DNA from: Palsa-295 sp963781105
GTDB lineage: Bacteria; Acidobacteriota; Terriglobia; Acidiferrales; UBA7541
Direction of reading: 5' to 3'
NCBI GenBank assembly: GCA_963781105.1
Contig: CAWAED010000018.1
Span: 1-64,000, forward strand
Length of the DNA stretch: 64,000 nt
Part shown: in pieces, positions 9,985-18,674 of the stretch
Numbering within the stretch: position 1 is the first letter of the stretch
Layout: the number at the start of each line of letters is the position of its first letter
Notes under the pieces: model-generated
Told to the model about the DNA's origin: nothing
Database searches by the model: none
Seen by the model: only the letters and a program-made list of their open reading frames with translations
Program-made: the position numbers and the translations under genes

Positions 9985-10482
9985 CTAAAGGGCCAGCACA
10001 CCAAGCATGAGCAACAGCCGAAAAATCATAATGAAGCGCTGGAGCATCGTTCGCTCTCCACGCCTCGGAGCATCTGCGCCCCCGCTCTCTGGAATCGTCG
10101 TAAGCAATCGGGGGACAACGTGAGTTGATCCACGGTCATCTTCGATCCATACCACCGGTGCGATGAATCGATATCCGTGTCGGGGCACCGTCTTAATGAA
10201 AACAGGGTTCCTGGGCGAATCGAGAAGCGCCCGGCGAAGGCTGGTGAGTGCAGTATTCAGATTGGCACTGAAGTCTACATTCGCGTCCGATGGCCAAATC
10301 GTCTGCTGAAACTCGTCCCGCCGCACGACTTCTCCCGGACGCGCCACTAAGAGCGACAGAACCTGAAGCGGTCTTTCGTTGATCTTTATTTTCAGACCCT
10401 GCCGGTAGAGACTCCGGTCGAGAAAATCGACCTCGAATTCTCCAAAGCGCACGCGTCGAATCGGTTTGAGTGATCGCTCCAT
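9985..10482 (-). CDS. CadC-like winged-helix regulator with C-terminal membrane anchor and no sensor domain
   Basis: A protein of 165 aa. Residues 10-110 are an OmpR/CadC-type winged helix: VRFGEFEVDFLDRSLYRQG, LQVLSLLVARPGEVVRRDE, and the wing FIKTVPRHGYRFIAPV. After a polar linker there is one hydrophobic segment at the very C-terminus (MIFRLLLMLGVLAL) and then the stop. Acidobacterial relatives usually continue beyond the membrane with TPR or beta-propeller domains, so this is a very short or truncated form. It is probably a membrane-tethered DNA-binding protein. Its target is not evident. Confidence 0.8.
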   Translation of the reverse strand: MERSLKPIRRVRFGEFEVDFLDRSLYRQGLKIKINERPLQVLSLLVARPGEVVRRDEFQQTIWPSDANVDFSANLNTALTSLRRALLDSPRNPVFIKTVPRHGYRFIAPVVWIEDDRGSTHVVPRLLTTIPESGGADAPRRGERTMLQRFIMIFRLLLMLGVLAL

Positions 10483-10918
10483 CTACCTGACCCTTGCTGC
10501 ACTGCCACGCGCCTCGGCATCCTCCGCCGGAGCGACTACCTACTGCCTCACCGTGATCTGGAATAAACTCCACCGTTTCGTACCTGACATACTGACTCCT
10601 CGGCTTCGACCGTAAAAAGCCGGCACCGATCGAGAAAGCCCCCGTGTTCGATTCGCGAATCCCGAATTAGTTTCAGCGAGGTCTGCGCCCCGTTCCGATG
10701 GGCCTTGAACGGCGGGGCCGATCATTCCAGCCGCGACGAAGGATTATTCTTTGTATGGTGACATCCAAGGCGGGGGTATCCGGCGTAGCTAAGTTATGGA
10801 CTTCGTCGAAGCTAGATGGAACGCCGTTCGTGCTCCAATATGCGCCCCCCCAACTGTGAGAATATTGACTCCGGAACAGGCAATAGATCGTTTTCGGTTC
10901 TACGGCGGAGATAAGAAG
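10483..10918. other. Intergenic region, no gene supported
   Basis: Roughly 435 bp between the divergently arranged winged-helix gene and the SnoaL-like gene. Open frames here show no family features and no ribosome-binding sites. It probably holds both promoters. Confidence 0.4.
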
Positions 10919-11359
10919 ATGGACGAACTGTACGCAATCAATGTGGCCAAGTCCGAATTCCGCGATAGTTTTAATCTTTCTGACCCGTCCCGTGTTCTGG
11001 CAATTGTGGATCCTCAGCTCGTCAATTTCTCCGATGGCCAACCAAGTGAATTTGGCGAGAGTGGACTCGAGAGCTTCAAGACCAGGCTGGAAAATCTGTT
11101 CGAGCACTTCACAGTGAGGCTCGCGGTGACTGTTGCCGAGATCCGCCTGCTGGGGGATGTCGCCTATGACTATGGTTGGCACGACCTGACACTGACACCC
11201 AAGAACGGCGTTCAGTCGATTCGTCGCCGGGATCGCTACGTCGACATTTGGCGGAGAAATAAAGGAGGTGAATGGAAGCTCTGGATGTACATGGACAACC
11301 TGGATGTTGCGGATCCCTTCGAACCAGAATCGGTTCGACCGGTGACTACCGCGTCCTGA
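10919..11359 (+). CDS. SnoaL/DUF4440-like NTF2-fold protein
   Basis: Start chosen at ATG 10919, with GGAG eight bases upstream; the open frame reaches back to 10796 without conserved content. The protein of 146 aa shows the NTF2-like pattern: an N-terminal helix MDELYAINVAKSEFRDSF, then VDPQLVNFSDGQPSEFGE, VTVAEIRLLGDVAYDYGWH, and a closing strand RRNKGGEWKLWMYMDN. Such proteins are often small stress- or signalling-associated proteins. The 3' end overlaps the convergent anti-sigma gene by 14 nt. Confidence 0.75.
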   Translation: MDELYAINVAKSEFRDSFNLSDPSRVLAIVDPQLVNFSDGQPSEFGESGLESFKTRLENLFEHFTVRLAVTVAEIRLLGDVAYDYGWHDLTLTPKNGVQSIRRRDRYVDIWRRNKGGEWKLWMYMDNLDVADPFEPESVRPVTTAS

Positions 11360-11582
11360 TCTTCCTATACAGCCGCCTGCTGAACCCCTCGGGGATGGGA
11401 AACACCCTTCCGTCGCCTACCAGCTCGACGACGTTCCGTGTGCCGTCCAGCACGGCCGAGCAGTGCCTGCAAACTTCAAAGTGTGCCTGCATTCTGTCGC
11501 GAAGTTCAGCAGAGACCTCTCCGCCCAGATAGTTCGAGATTTCTCGCCAAACTTCGGCACAACTAATCTCAATTGCAGTCAT
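11346..11582 (-). CDS. Putative anti-sigma factor with zf-HC2 zinc finger
   Basis: A short protein (78 aa) with the zinc-binding anti-sigma core: a His and two Cys in AHFEVCRHCSAVL, preceded by CAEVWREISNYLGGEVS. It lacks a membrane segment, so it is probably cytoplasmic. It starts 15 nt after the stop of the ECF sigma gene, with AGAAGGG upstream. It is inferred to bind and restrain that sigma factor, possibly in a redox- or zinc-dependent manner. Confidence 0.85.
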   Translation of the reverse strand: MTAIEISCAEVWREISNYLGGEVSAELRDRMQAHFEVCRHCSAVLDGTRNVVELVGDGRVFPIPEGFSRRLYRKIRTR

Positions 11583-11597
11583 TGAACCCTTCTTTTG

Positions 11598-12248
11598 TCA
11601 CCATGGTCTAACCTTCCGATAATCCTGTTTCGCGCTCCACCGGCCGTCAATTCCAGGAGCTAAAGCATCTCGCAACAGCAACCTGGCTCGATGAAGCCGG
11701 GTTTTCACGCTTGACTGGGGAATACCGAGAACGGTCGCTGTCTCCTTGATGGACAAATTCTGGATGTCTCTCAGGTTCACGATCTCACGATACATGGAGC
11801 TGAGTGAATTGATGGCATTCTCCAATGCTTGACGCGTCTGGTCGTTTTCGAGCACTTCGGACGCGATGGGCCTCCAATCCGCAAAATCTCTCGGCGAATA
11901 GTCGCCCTCTTCGCCCTGTTGCGGTTCATCAACGGAATCAAATAAGTGGCGACGATCCTTTCGCAACTTCATCCGCGCTTCGTTATAAGTAATTTGAACC
12001 AGCCAGGTGCTGAACTTGCATTCTGCACGGAAGTTCGGGAGGTTCGAGAACGCTTTCAGAACTGCCTCCTGTGCCACCTCTTCCGCGTCCGCCGAGTTCC
12101 TCAAAACAGAAATCGCAGTCAAGAAGACCACCCTCTCATACGGACGGACCAATTCTTCGAACGCCGCAGCCTCTCCGTTGCAAACGCGCCGGATCAGCCC
12201 TTCCTCCTTGGAATCCAATTGCTGCGGCGCTTCGCCTGACATGCTCAT
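11598..12248 (-). CDS. ECF-type RNA polymerase sigma factor
   Basis: A product of 216 aa from ATG 12248; another ATG follows two codons later, and the open frame extends to 12305 with a TTG. Region 2 is clear (FEELVRPYERVVFLTAISVL, ADAEEVAQEAVLKAF, FSTWLVQITYNEARMKLR), followed by a linker rich in acidic residues and region 4 (LSSMYREIVNLRDIQNLS, then TATVLGIPQSSVKTRLHRAR). It is co-transcribed with the downstream anti-sigma gene. The regulon is not visible; nearby secreted and redox genes are candidates only by position. Confidence 0.92.
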   Translation of the reverse strand: MSMSGEAPQQLDSKEEGLIRRVCNGEAAAFEELVRPYERVVFLTAISVLRNSADAEEVAQEAVLKAFSNLPNFRAECKFSTWLVQITYNEARMKLRKDRRHLFDSVDEPQQGEEGDYSPRDFADWRPIASEVLENDQTRQALENAINSLSSMYREIVNLRDIQNLSIKETATVLGIPQSSVKTRLHRARLLLRDALAPGIDGRWSAKQDYRKVRPW

Positions 12249-12729
12249 TCCCGGCAACCGTCGAAGCGAGATACGCTCCGTGCGAGGACCAGCCTCAAAC
12301 AGCAATCACGCCGCACGTCCCGCTTCCTGCCAAACCGGTAGTCTAGCTGAACGTTCAATGTTCGACAGCTCATATTCATAGACGAGTACGATCCCTGTAG
12401 CTTTGCATCGCTAGACCGCTGTCCGCAGTGGCCTGTTTCGCGCTTCATCACCTTGGTTGACGGCGTTGCCTAAAAGACTCCACCGAACCGCATGCCACTC
12501 GTGTGATTACGTATCCGGGACAAAGTTTCAACCGTGGCGTTGTCATTCGCAACATCTCTCGGACAGACTTCAAGCGCCGTCGTACAAGCAAGACATCTGC
12601 CACCCCGAAACATTCCCGATTCCCCCGCATCGGACGGGAGGAACCAAATCTCAATCGTCTGTCAACGTGGAAGCGCAACTTGTTGTGAGGCCACGATGAA
12701 GAAGGTTCAAAAAGAGGAAGGTAAATAAG
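12249..12729. other. Intergenic region, no gene supported
   Basis: About 480 bp between the divergent sigma-factor gene and a small secreted-protein gene. Several short open frames exist on both strands, but none has recognisable features. Promoters of both flanking genes should lie here. Confidence 0.4.
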
Positions 12730-13137
12730 ATGAAGCTCTGGAAGATCTCGAACAGCGCATTGCTGGGACTAACGTTGCTCGTGGCCACAAGCGGATCGGC
12801 ATCTACGAAAAGTTCGCAAAACAAAGGCTCGCTGAAGATTCAAGAACCCGTTACGGTGAATGGCATCCGATTGGCCATGGGCAACTATCAGTTCAGCTGG
12901 GAGGGAACAGGCCCCGACGTCGAATTGAATATCATCCAATCCCACAAGGTCGTAGCGACCGTGCCGGCGCAGTTGGTTGATTTGGCACGTCCGGCAAGAG
13001 CCGAGGGTTACGAGACTCGGAAAGAGGAAGACGGAAGCACATCACTGACCAACATCGATCTCTCCGGCAAGAAATACCAGCTACGCATCGTCCAAGGCTC
13101 GGCGCCGGTTGAAAATACAATTGGCAGTCAAAAGTAG
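12730..13137 (+). CDS. Small secreted protein of unknown function
   Basis: A protein of 135 aa with a good ribosome-binding site (AGGAAGG nine bases before ATG). Residues 1-26 are a signal peptide ending near SGSASTKS. The mature part is predicted to be beta-rich (IQEPVTVNGIRLAMGNYQFSW, KVVATVPAQLVDL, SGKKYQLRIVQG). It resembles uncharacterised exported proteins that acidobacteria encode in many copies. No catalytic motif is seen. It is divergent from the sigma/anti-sigma pair, which might control it. Confidence 0.75.
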   Translation: MKLWKISNSALLGLTLLVATSGSASTKSSQNKGSLKIQEPVTVNGIRLAMGNYQFSWEGTGPDVELNIIQSHKVVATVPAQLVDLARPARAEGYETRKEEDGSTSLTNIDLSGKKYQLRIVQGSAPVENTIGSQK

Positions 13138-13157
13138 GCCCACAAACGACCCCGGTT

Positions 13158-13180
13158 GGGCCGCGCGTGTCAAGCGGCCC
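13158..13180 (+). terminator. GC hairpin after the secreted-protein gene, possible terminator
   Basis: Perfect 7-bp arms GGGCCGC (13158-13164) and GCGGCCC (13174-13180) around a 9-nt loop, about 20 nt past the stop codon. The following CTCCACTTTCC is only mildly T-rich, so terminator activity is uncertain. The rest of 13181-13515 shows no gene. Confidence 0.4.
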
Positions 13181-13515
13181 CTCCACTTTCCATCCGAAGC
13201 AAGATCCTCTACTGGGGTGTTCGGGCGACGAGGCGGAGCGCCTGGATGCTAGGATAATGGTCTCCACGTCGGGCTCCTCTCTCGCGATTCTCCTCTCAGC
13301 CCGATCTCGGCAATGGAATGCTCACCTCGACGTCGCACGCGTTCTAAATTCAATAGGACCTGCGCTGACACTTTTGCGAATCCAGACGTCGCGAGCAGAT
13401 CGAAAGATTCGACCATAACAGGGAAGATCGTTAGCTCACTTAATCGGAATTCACTGAATCAAAATGTGTGCTGCAGGGACCAGCCCTGCCTGTGTGCTCG
13501 CAATAGCATCCAAGA

Positions 13516-14478
13516 TCAATAAAGTTTTCGCAGATCCATGCCCGCGTACAGGTTCGCGACCTGATCCGCATAGCCGTTGAACGCGAGCGTGGGACGGCGA
13601 TGCAGCTCGCCAAGGCGGCGCTCGGTCGCCTGGCTCCAGCGAGGATGGTCCACGCTCGGATTCACGTTGGAATAGAAGCCGTACTCGTGTGCATCCGCGA
13701 GATTCCATGTCGTTGGCGGCTGTTCCTGGACGAAGCGAATCTTGACCAGCGACTTGATGCTCTTGAAACCGTATTTCCATGGGATCACCATGCGCACGGG
13801 CGCGCCATCCTGGTTTGGAAGAGTTCCCCCGTACATCCCGACCGTTAGCAGTGCCAACGGATGCATCGCCTCGTCAAGCCGCAATCCCTCCACATACGGG
13901 AATTCGATCCCGGCGAACGCTCCCTCTGGCATTTGCTTCACATCGTAGTAGCTCTGAAACGCGACGTATCTGGCCTTCGCAGTCGGTTCAACCAGCCTCG
14001 CCAAAACGCTGAATGAATAGCCGACCCACGGGACAACGATTGACCACGCTTCCACGCAGCGGTGCCGGTAGATGCGCTCTTCGAGCGGCGCAAGCGCCAG
14101 GATTTCGTCCATCGTGAATTTGCGCGGATTTTTCACTTCTCCTTCGACGGAGACAGACCACGGTGACGTTACGAAGTTCTTGGCGTTATTCGCAGGATCG
14201 CTCTTCCCGGTTCCGAACTCGTAGAAGTTGTTGTAATGGGTGACGTCACTAAATGGAGTTTGGGCGTCACCGGTGCTGTAGGGCCCTCTGACCACACTGT
14301 TAAGTTTCGACCCCATGCGACCCGTGCTCGATTCGGAGGCCGAGTTCTCGGATTGATTCCCACAACCCACGACGCCGGTTGCTGCAACCAGTCGAAGGAG
14401 AAAATCACGACGACCCATGTAGAGTCGCTTCGGTGTGACGTCTGAATACTTCAACTCTCGGTCCGTCGGCTTGAACAT
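13516..14478 (-). CDS. msrP: Protein-methionine-sulfoxide reductase catalytic subunit MsrP (YedY)
   Basis: The start is ATG 14478 with GGAGAGG upstream; the longer frame to 14664 is not conserved. The protein has 320 aa, close to the family length. Residues 22-38 hold a Tat signal (GRRDFLLRLVAATG), and the VVGCG that follows looks like a lipobox. The oxidoreductase molybdopterin domain has the Mo-ligand Cys near residue 141 in YRHRCVEAWSIVVPWVG, plus YVEGLRLDEAMHPL and GGTLPNQDGAPVRMVIPWKYG. It reduces oxidised methionines in envelope proteins. The usual haem partner gene msrQ is not adjacent, so the electron donor must be encoded elsewhere. Confidence 0.93.
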   Translation of the reverse strand: MFKPTDRELKYSDVTPKRLYMGRRDFLLRLVAATGVVGCGNQSENSASESSTGRMGSKLNSVVRGPYSTGDAQTPFSDVTHYNNFYEFGTGKSDPANNAKNFVTSPWSVSVEGEVKNPRKFTMDEILALAPLEERIYRHRCVEAWSIVVPWVGYSFSVLARLVEPTAKARYVAFQSYYDVKQMPEGAFAGIEFPYVEGLRLDEAMHPLALLTVGMYGGTLPNQDGAPVRMVIPWKYGFKSIKSLVKIRFVQEQPPTTWNLADAHEYGFYSNVNPSVDHPRWSQATERRLGELHRRPTLAFNGYADQVANLYAGMDLRKLY

Positions 14479-14912
14479 CCTACCTCTCCACGATTGCCAT
14501 CGCTCTCTTCTCGCAGCCATAACATGAACGTCATTGGGACACGTCGGGGCACTTATTCCTGACGGGATCGGCGCTGGCCTCCCCGAAGTGACGCACGGAT
14601 GATGCGGGCCCTCCCCATGGGTGAAGGTCTGCACTGACGTTGAAATCCCAATTCGAGAGAACATCCCCCTGTCGTCGGGCGGGCGATACGCCTCACACCA
14701 AACCCTGACGGAGGCGCGAGCATCCGTGCAGACATGCCTCCACTTGGGTGTCTTTAGCTAGATTCGGCAGATGGAGAAAAGTTACAGGACGCCGGTCGCA
14801 CATTAGCGGAAACTTGGGACCTTAAAAGGAATCCAATGTGAATCGAATAGGTGATGTTTAGAGCACGGTTGTCGCCGAGCCTGACGAAGTTCGCAATCCA
14901 GGGGTTGCGCGA
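14479..14912. other. Intergenic region, no gene supported
   Basis: About 430 bp between the divergent msrP and nitrilase genes. No convincing coding region or regulatory motif was recognised. Confidence 0.4.
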
Positions 14913-15857
14913 ATGAAAACGAAAACGCGTGTTGCGGTGATACAAGCCGCGCCTGTATTCATGAACCTCGATGCCTGCATGGAGAAGGCTCGTGACTTGA
15001 TGCAGGATGCTGCCAAGCAGGGCGCCGAGGTCGCGGCTTTTCCCGAGGCTTGGCTTCCCGGCTATCCGGCTTGGCTGGACTCCTGCCGCGACGCCGCCCT
15101 CTGGGATCACGAACCGACGAAGAATCTATTTGCGCGCCTAGTTGAAAACAGCGTCGCGGTTCCCAGTTCACACACCGAGGCGCTTGCTTCCTTGGCACGC
15201 GAATTCAGCGTCGTGCTCAGCATCGGTATCCACGAACGCGTCAAGGAAGGGCCCGGGCATGGGACTCTTTACAATTCAAACCTGCTCTTCAACAGCGATG
15301 GAGTCCTCCTGAATTGCCACAGAAAAATCATGCCAACGTTCTCGGAGCGCATGATCTGGGGCATGGGTGATGGCATGAGCCTGTTCGCAGCAGACACCTC
15401 CGCCGGCCGCGTCGGTGCGCTCATCTGCTGGGAACATTGGATGCCATTGACCCGGCAAGTCCTCCACTCCTCGCGCGAGCAGGTGCACGTCGCCGCCTGG
15501 CCCTGGGTGAAGGAAATGAACTTGCTGGCGAGCCGCCACTATGCCTTTGAGGGCAGGTGTTTTGTCCTCGCGTGTGGCGGAATTCTCCACGCACGAGATC
15601 TGCCAAAGGAACTGGAGCCTCTGGAGATTCTACGATCGCAGCCAGATGCCCTAATACTTAAAGGGGGCAGCGCGATCATCGGGCCCGATGGGAAGATCCT
15701 TGCCGGACCGATTTTCGAAGAAGAGGCGATCTTGTTCGCCGATGTCGACTTTTCAGCAATCACCAGAGAAAGTCTCACGCTGGACGTTACCGGACATTAT
15801 GCTCGACCCGATCTTTTCGATCTGCGCCTCCTACGCGGCAAATCGATCGGGCCGTAG
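14913..15857 (+). CDS. Nitrilase-family C-N hydrolase
   Basis: A protein of 314 aa with the complete catalytic set: Glu45 in FPEAWLPGYP, Lys138 in HRKIMPTFSER and Cys172 in ALICWEHWMP. The WEHWMPL segment and overall length match aliphatic/aromatic nitrilases better than amidases. Such enzymes hydrolyse organic nitriles to carboxylic acids and ammonia in the cytoplasm. A nitroreductase-like gene follows about 70 nt downstream on the same strand, so the two may form a detoxification or catabolic unit. Confidence 0.9.
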   Translation: MKTKTRVAVIQAAPVFMNLDACMEKARDLMQDAAKQGAEVAAFPEAWLPGYPAWLDSCRDAALWDHEPTKNLFARLVENSVAVPSSHTEALASLAREFSVVLSIGIHERVKEGPGHGTLYNSNLLFNSDGVLLNCHRKIMPTFSERMIWGMGDGMSLFAADTSAGRVGALICWEHWMPLTRQVLHSSREQVHVAAWPWVKEMNLLASRHYAFEGRCFVLACGGILHARDLPKELEPLEILRSQPDALILKGGSAIIGPDGKILAGPIFEEEAILFADVDFSAITRESLTLDVTGHYARPDLFDLRLLRGKSIGP

Positions 15858-15926
15858 TCGTCGCAAGAGGGTCTGCGCCAGAATCGGTTCCGTCCGCAAA
15901 TGGTTACACAGTGCGGGGGGGAGGTC

Positions 15927-16619
15927 ATGATGTCGGAACGAAACGGTCATACTTTCATTCCTCTTGAATTTGAACACCTTTCGACCGAAGAACAAGTCTC
16001 GCGAGCTCACGAATTTGAGTTGCGCATGCGCACGCGTCGCACCGTCCGGCAGTTTTCACCGCGACAAGTCCCTCGCGAACTCATCGAGACGGCTCTGAGA
16101 ATTGCTTCACGCGCGCCTTCAGGAGCCAACCAGCAACCCTGGCGATTCGTGGTGATTTTGGACCCTGAGATCAAACGCAAGATTCGCATCGCCGCGGAAG
16201 CTGAGGAGAGGGACAATTACGAGCGCCGCTTTCCCCACGAGTGGTTGGATGCGCTGGCTCCTTTAGGGACCGATTGGCACAAGGACTTTCTCGAGATAGC
16301 TCCCTGCCTCATTGCAGTCTTCCGCCTCGACTACGGAATCGTTCCCGACCGCGAAGGGAACTTGCAAAAGATTAAGCACTACTACGTCCAAGAATCCGTC
16401 GGCATCGCTTGTGGCTTTCTGATTGCCGCTTTGCACTGGATGGGATTGGCCACGTTGACTCATACACCGAGCCCTATGGGTTTTCTGAGCCAAGTTCTCC
16501 AGCGACCCGCAAACGAGAAACCGCACCTTCTCCTTCCGGTCGGATTTCCCGCGGACCACGCTGAGGTCCCCGCCATCGCCAAGAAATCTCTCAGCGGGAC
16601 CGCCGTTTTTCTGGAATGA
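15927..16619 (+). CDS. Nitroreductase-family flavoprotein (iodotyrosine-deiodinase-like)
   Basis: Start chosen at ATG 15927 directly after GGGGGAGGTC; 230 aa. FMN-binding features are seen: MRTRRTVRQFSPRQVP, ASRAPSGANQQPWRFVVI, and GIACGFLIAALHWMGLATLT. The ERRFPHEWLDAL lid region and the closing LLPVGFPADHAEVP match the subgroup that includes iodotyrosine deiodinase and BluB-like proteins. It probably reduces a halogenated or nitro substrate with NAD(P)H. The physiological substrate is unknown. Confidence 0.85.
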   Translation: MMSERNGHTFIPLEFEHLSTEEQVSRAHEFELRMRTRRTVRQFSPRQVPRELIETALRIASRAPSGANQQPWRFVVILDPEIKRKIRIAAEAEERDNYERRFPHEWLDALAPLGTDWHKDFLEIAPCLIAVFRLDYGIVPDREGNLQKIKHYYVQESVGIACGFLIAALHWMGLATLTHTPSPMGFLSQVLQRPANEKPHLLLPVGFPADHAEVPAIAKKSLSGTAVFLE

Positions 16620-16645
16620 CACGACCCACGCCGCTCTCTTGAGTC

Positions 16646-17137
16646 CTACGTACCCCCTAACGCCTCTGCCGCTGTCCAAAACGATGCGCCGAGCAACACG
16701 ACATCTTTAATCAAGAACTGCCCGGCATCGCCCAATGCCGGCAAACCATGATTCCATTGGATGGCACCTGGCGTTGAGAACAAGAAACTAGTGGTCAGCA
16801 GAAACGTCACGATGCTTCCCAGGCTGCCGATCAACGATGCTTTCGCGGAAACCGGACGGAGCACGAGTAGGACCGCAATCGCGATCTCAATCACGCCGAT
16901 CCCATTCGAGACACCTTGCACGCTGAGGACGGCATACGTCCATGACAACAGTGGGCTGTGTGCCACCAGTGGCTGTATTCCCGCTGCCTCCACTGACGTA
17001 AACTTCAAGAGCCCGATCAGCAACAAGACGAGCGCCAATCCATACCTGGAAATGGACAGCCCCAAAGCCTCCAGCTTCAGCTGGGCGCGCGCAGATCGAT
17101 ATGACCCTGCGATTACCTGATCAATGCTCGTATGCAT
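16646..17137 (-). CDS. DUF417 (YkgB/RclC-like) membrane protein
   Basis: A membrane protein (163 aa) with four hydrophobic segments and the DUF417 pattern: ISRYGLALVLLLIGLLKFTS, IQPLVAHSPLLSW, GVIEIAIAVLLVL, TSFLFSTPGAIQW, and DAGQFLIKDVVLLG. The start has AAAGGAAG upstream. RclC, a family member, is induced by reactive chlorine in E. coli. With MsrP nearby this fits a hypochlorous-acid or oxidant defence role, which is inference from context. Confidence 0.88.
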   Translation of the reverse strand: MHTSIDQVIAGSYRSARAQLKLEALGLSISRYGLALVLLLIGLLKFTSVEAAGIQPLVAHSPLLSWTYAVLSVQGVSNGIGVIEIAIAVLLVLRPVSAKASLIGSLGSIVTFLLTTSFLFSTPGAIQWNHGLPALGDAGQFLIKDVVLLGASFWTAAEALGGT

Positions 17138-17289
17138 GGCATCTTCCTTTCACGACAAGTGTGAGCTTGAACCTGTGATTCCGGAGCCCGCCAGAAGTTT
17201 CATGAGTCTGATTCGTAAGAGGAGCTCGCGGCGAACGAAAACAGGAGTTATCAACTGGAAGTCGATTGAGAAATGTCACAAACCTTCGC

Positions 17290-17688
17290 TCACGGCAGTG
17301 GAGCCGTGCCGCTGGCTCTAACCTGCATCAGTAGTTGGTCAAGCACATGGCTAAAGTCGCCCCCTCGCACGGCAGGAGTTCCCAGGCACTCCTTGCCAAG
17401 CTTTAGGACCGGCAGCCACCAGTAACCCTCTTCAACACGCAGCGAGTAGAACAAGCTCGCGCGTGAACCTAGCAACAAAGCGACGAGCCGACCTAAGTTT
17501 CCACCCGAGATTCTGTGCGCGCTGAGCACGATGTCGAACTCACGGGCGATTAGGAGTTCCGCGACTTCCTCCTCGGATTTCGCGAAGTGACACTGGCAGC
17601 TGTTTCGCTCGAAGAGTCGTCGGGACACGAAACACTCTTGCGGCTCTCCACCCACCAGAAGCACTCGAACGATAGCCTCGCAGCTCAT
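17290..17688 (-). CDS. Receiver-like domain protein, divergent
   Basis: ATG 17688 has GGGGGG upstream; 132 aa. The N-terminus VRVLLVGGEPQECFVSRRLF, a central EFDIVLSAHRISGG and a Rossmann-like alternation suggest a response-regulator receiver fold. The usual phospho-acceptor Asp pocket is only partly preserved: the D in FDIVLSA could correspond, and the acidic pair after strand 1 is absent. It has no output domain. It may act with the adjacent RsbW-like kinase, which is inference. Confidence 0.55.
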   Translation of the reverse strand: MSCEAIVRVLLVGGEPQECFVSRRLFERNSCQCHFAKSEEEVAELLIAREFDIVLSAHRISGGNLGRLVALLLGSRASLFYSLRVEEGYWWLPVLKLGKECLGTPAVRGGDFSHVLDQLLMQVRASGTAPLP

Positions 17689-17943
17689 CCTAGCCCCCCA
17701 TTCGCAGACGCCTGCAACTTGAAACACAATCCAGATTTCGAACCGCCGGCGCTCAGGCTTCAGTGACCGAACGGGCGGCAGCTGCGAATGAGCGGTTCAT
17801 TGCAGAGGATGGCCGCAGCGCACATCGTCCCCACGGCGTAGATTGAATGAATCCAAAGCACGAATCGGACTTTACGAGGTGCTCGTTGTTGAATTCCGTC
17901 GAGCCTCCGCGGATGCTCGGTCAACTCGAGGCTTCACGCGCTA

Positions 17944-18441
17944 CTATTCGCGCCTTAGCTTGAAACATTTGTACAAATGGACCTCCGTGCCGCCGCGTTC
18001 GAAATACACATCGTCCATAAACACATTCATTAGGAAGATGCCCCGTCCATTGTCCAAAGTAATGTTTTCAACTTCTGTCGGGTCGGGAACTGCGCTCGGG
18101 TCAAATCCACCTCCTTCATCCCTGATGACAATGAACAAGTCACTCCCGGGACGAATGCAACACGAGATGTACACTTTCTTTTCAACGTCCAGCTTGTTTC
18201 CGTGCAAGACTGCATTCGCCAGTGCTTCGCGAACCGCGATCTCTACATCGCGCTCATCGCCCCCTACGCAATGAGATATTTTTATCAGTGGCATCAGCCG
18301 GTCCACCAAATCCGAGACGGCGTTTATTTCGCTTCGCATCGTCAAACTCACGTGAAGTGTCGGGCCAATGCAGACGGGCCCAGCGACTTGTGAGTCAAAA
18401 TTCTCCTGGAACTCCATCTCTCGCGATCTCTCGGCATGCAT
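17944..18441 (-). CDS. RsbW/SpoIIAB-like ATP-binding anti-sigma regulatory kinase
   Basis: A protein of 165 aa with a single HATPase_c_2 domain. The N box is VREALANAVLHGNKLD, the G1 box is IRDEGGGFDPSAV, and G2 is NGRGIFLMNVFMDDV. There is no sensor or His phosphotransfer domain, which fits the partner-switching serine kinases that bind sigma factors or STAS antagonists. An alternative start at 18417 (MEFQENF) is possible. No STAS partner gene is adjacent. Confidence 0.85.
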   Translation of the reverse strand: MHAERSREMEFQENFDSQVAGPVCIGPTLHVSLTMRSEINAVSDLVDRLMPLIKISHCVGGDERDVEIAVREALANAVLHGNKLDVEKKVYISCCIRPGSDLFIVIRDEGGGFDPSAVPDPTEVENITLDNGRGIFLMNVFMDDVYFERGGTEVHLYKCFKLRRE

Positions 18442-18674
18442 CCTAGCTGTTACGCTGCGAGCTTTCCTGGATCTTTTGCTTGAGTGTTACCAGCGGTCAT
18501 GCACGTGAGATTCCGGAAGAGGTATAAAGTTCCACAGCACGGGTGATCACTTGCCGTTCTACGACTGTAGATTGAGAAACCGCCGCGCCTGTGTCTTTGG
18601 AGGAATCTTGCCGAGGTTCTCAGCCCTAGGGAGTTTCCATTGGCTCAGTGCCGACGGGTATGGGCGCTAACCGA

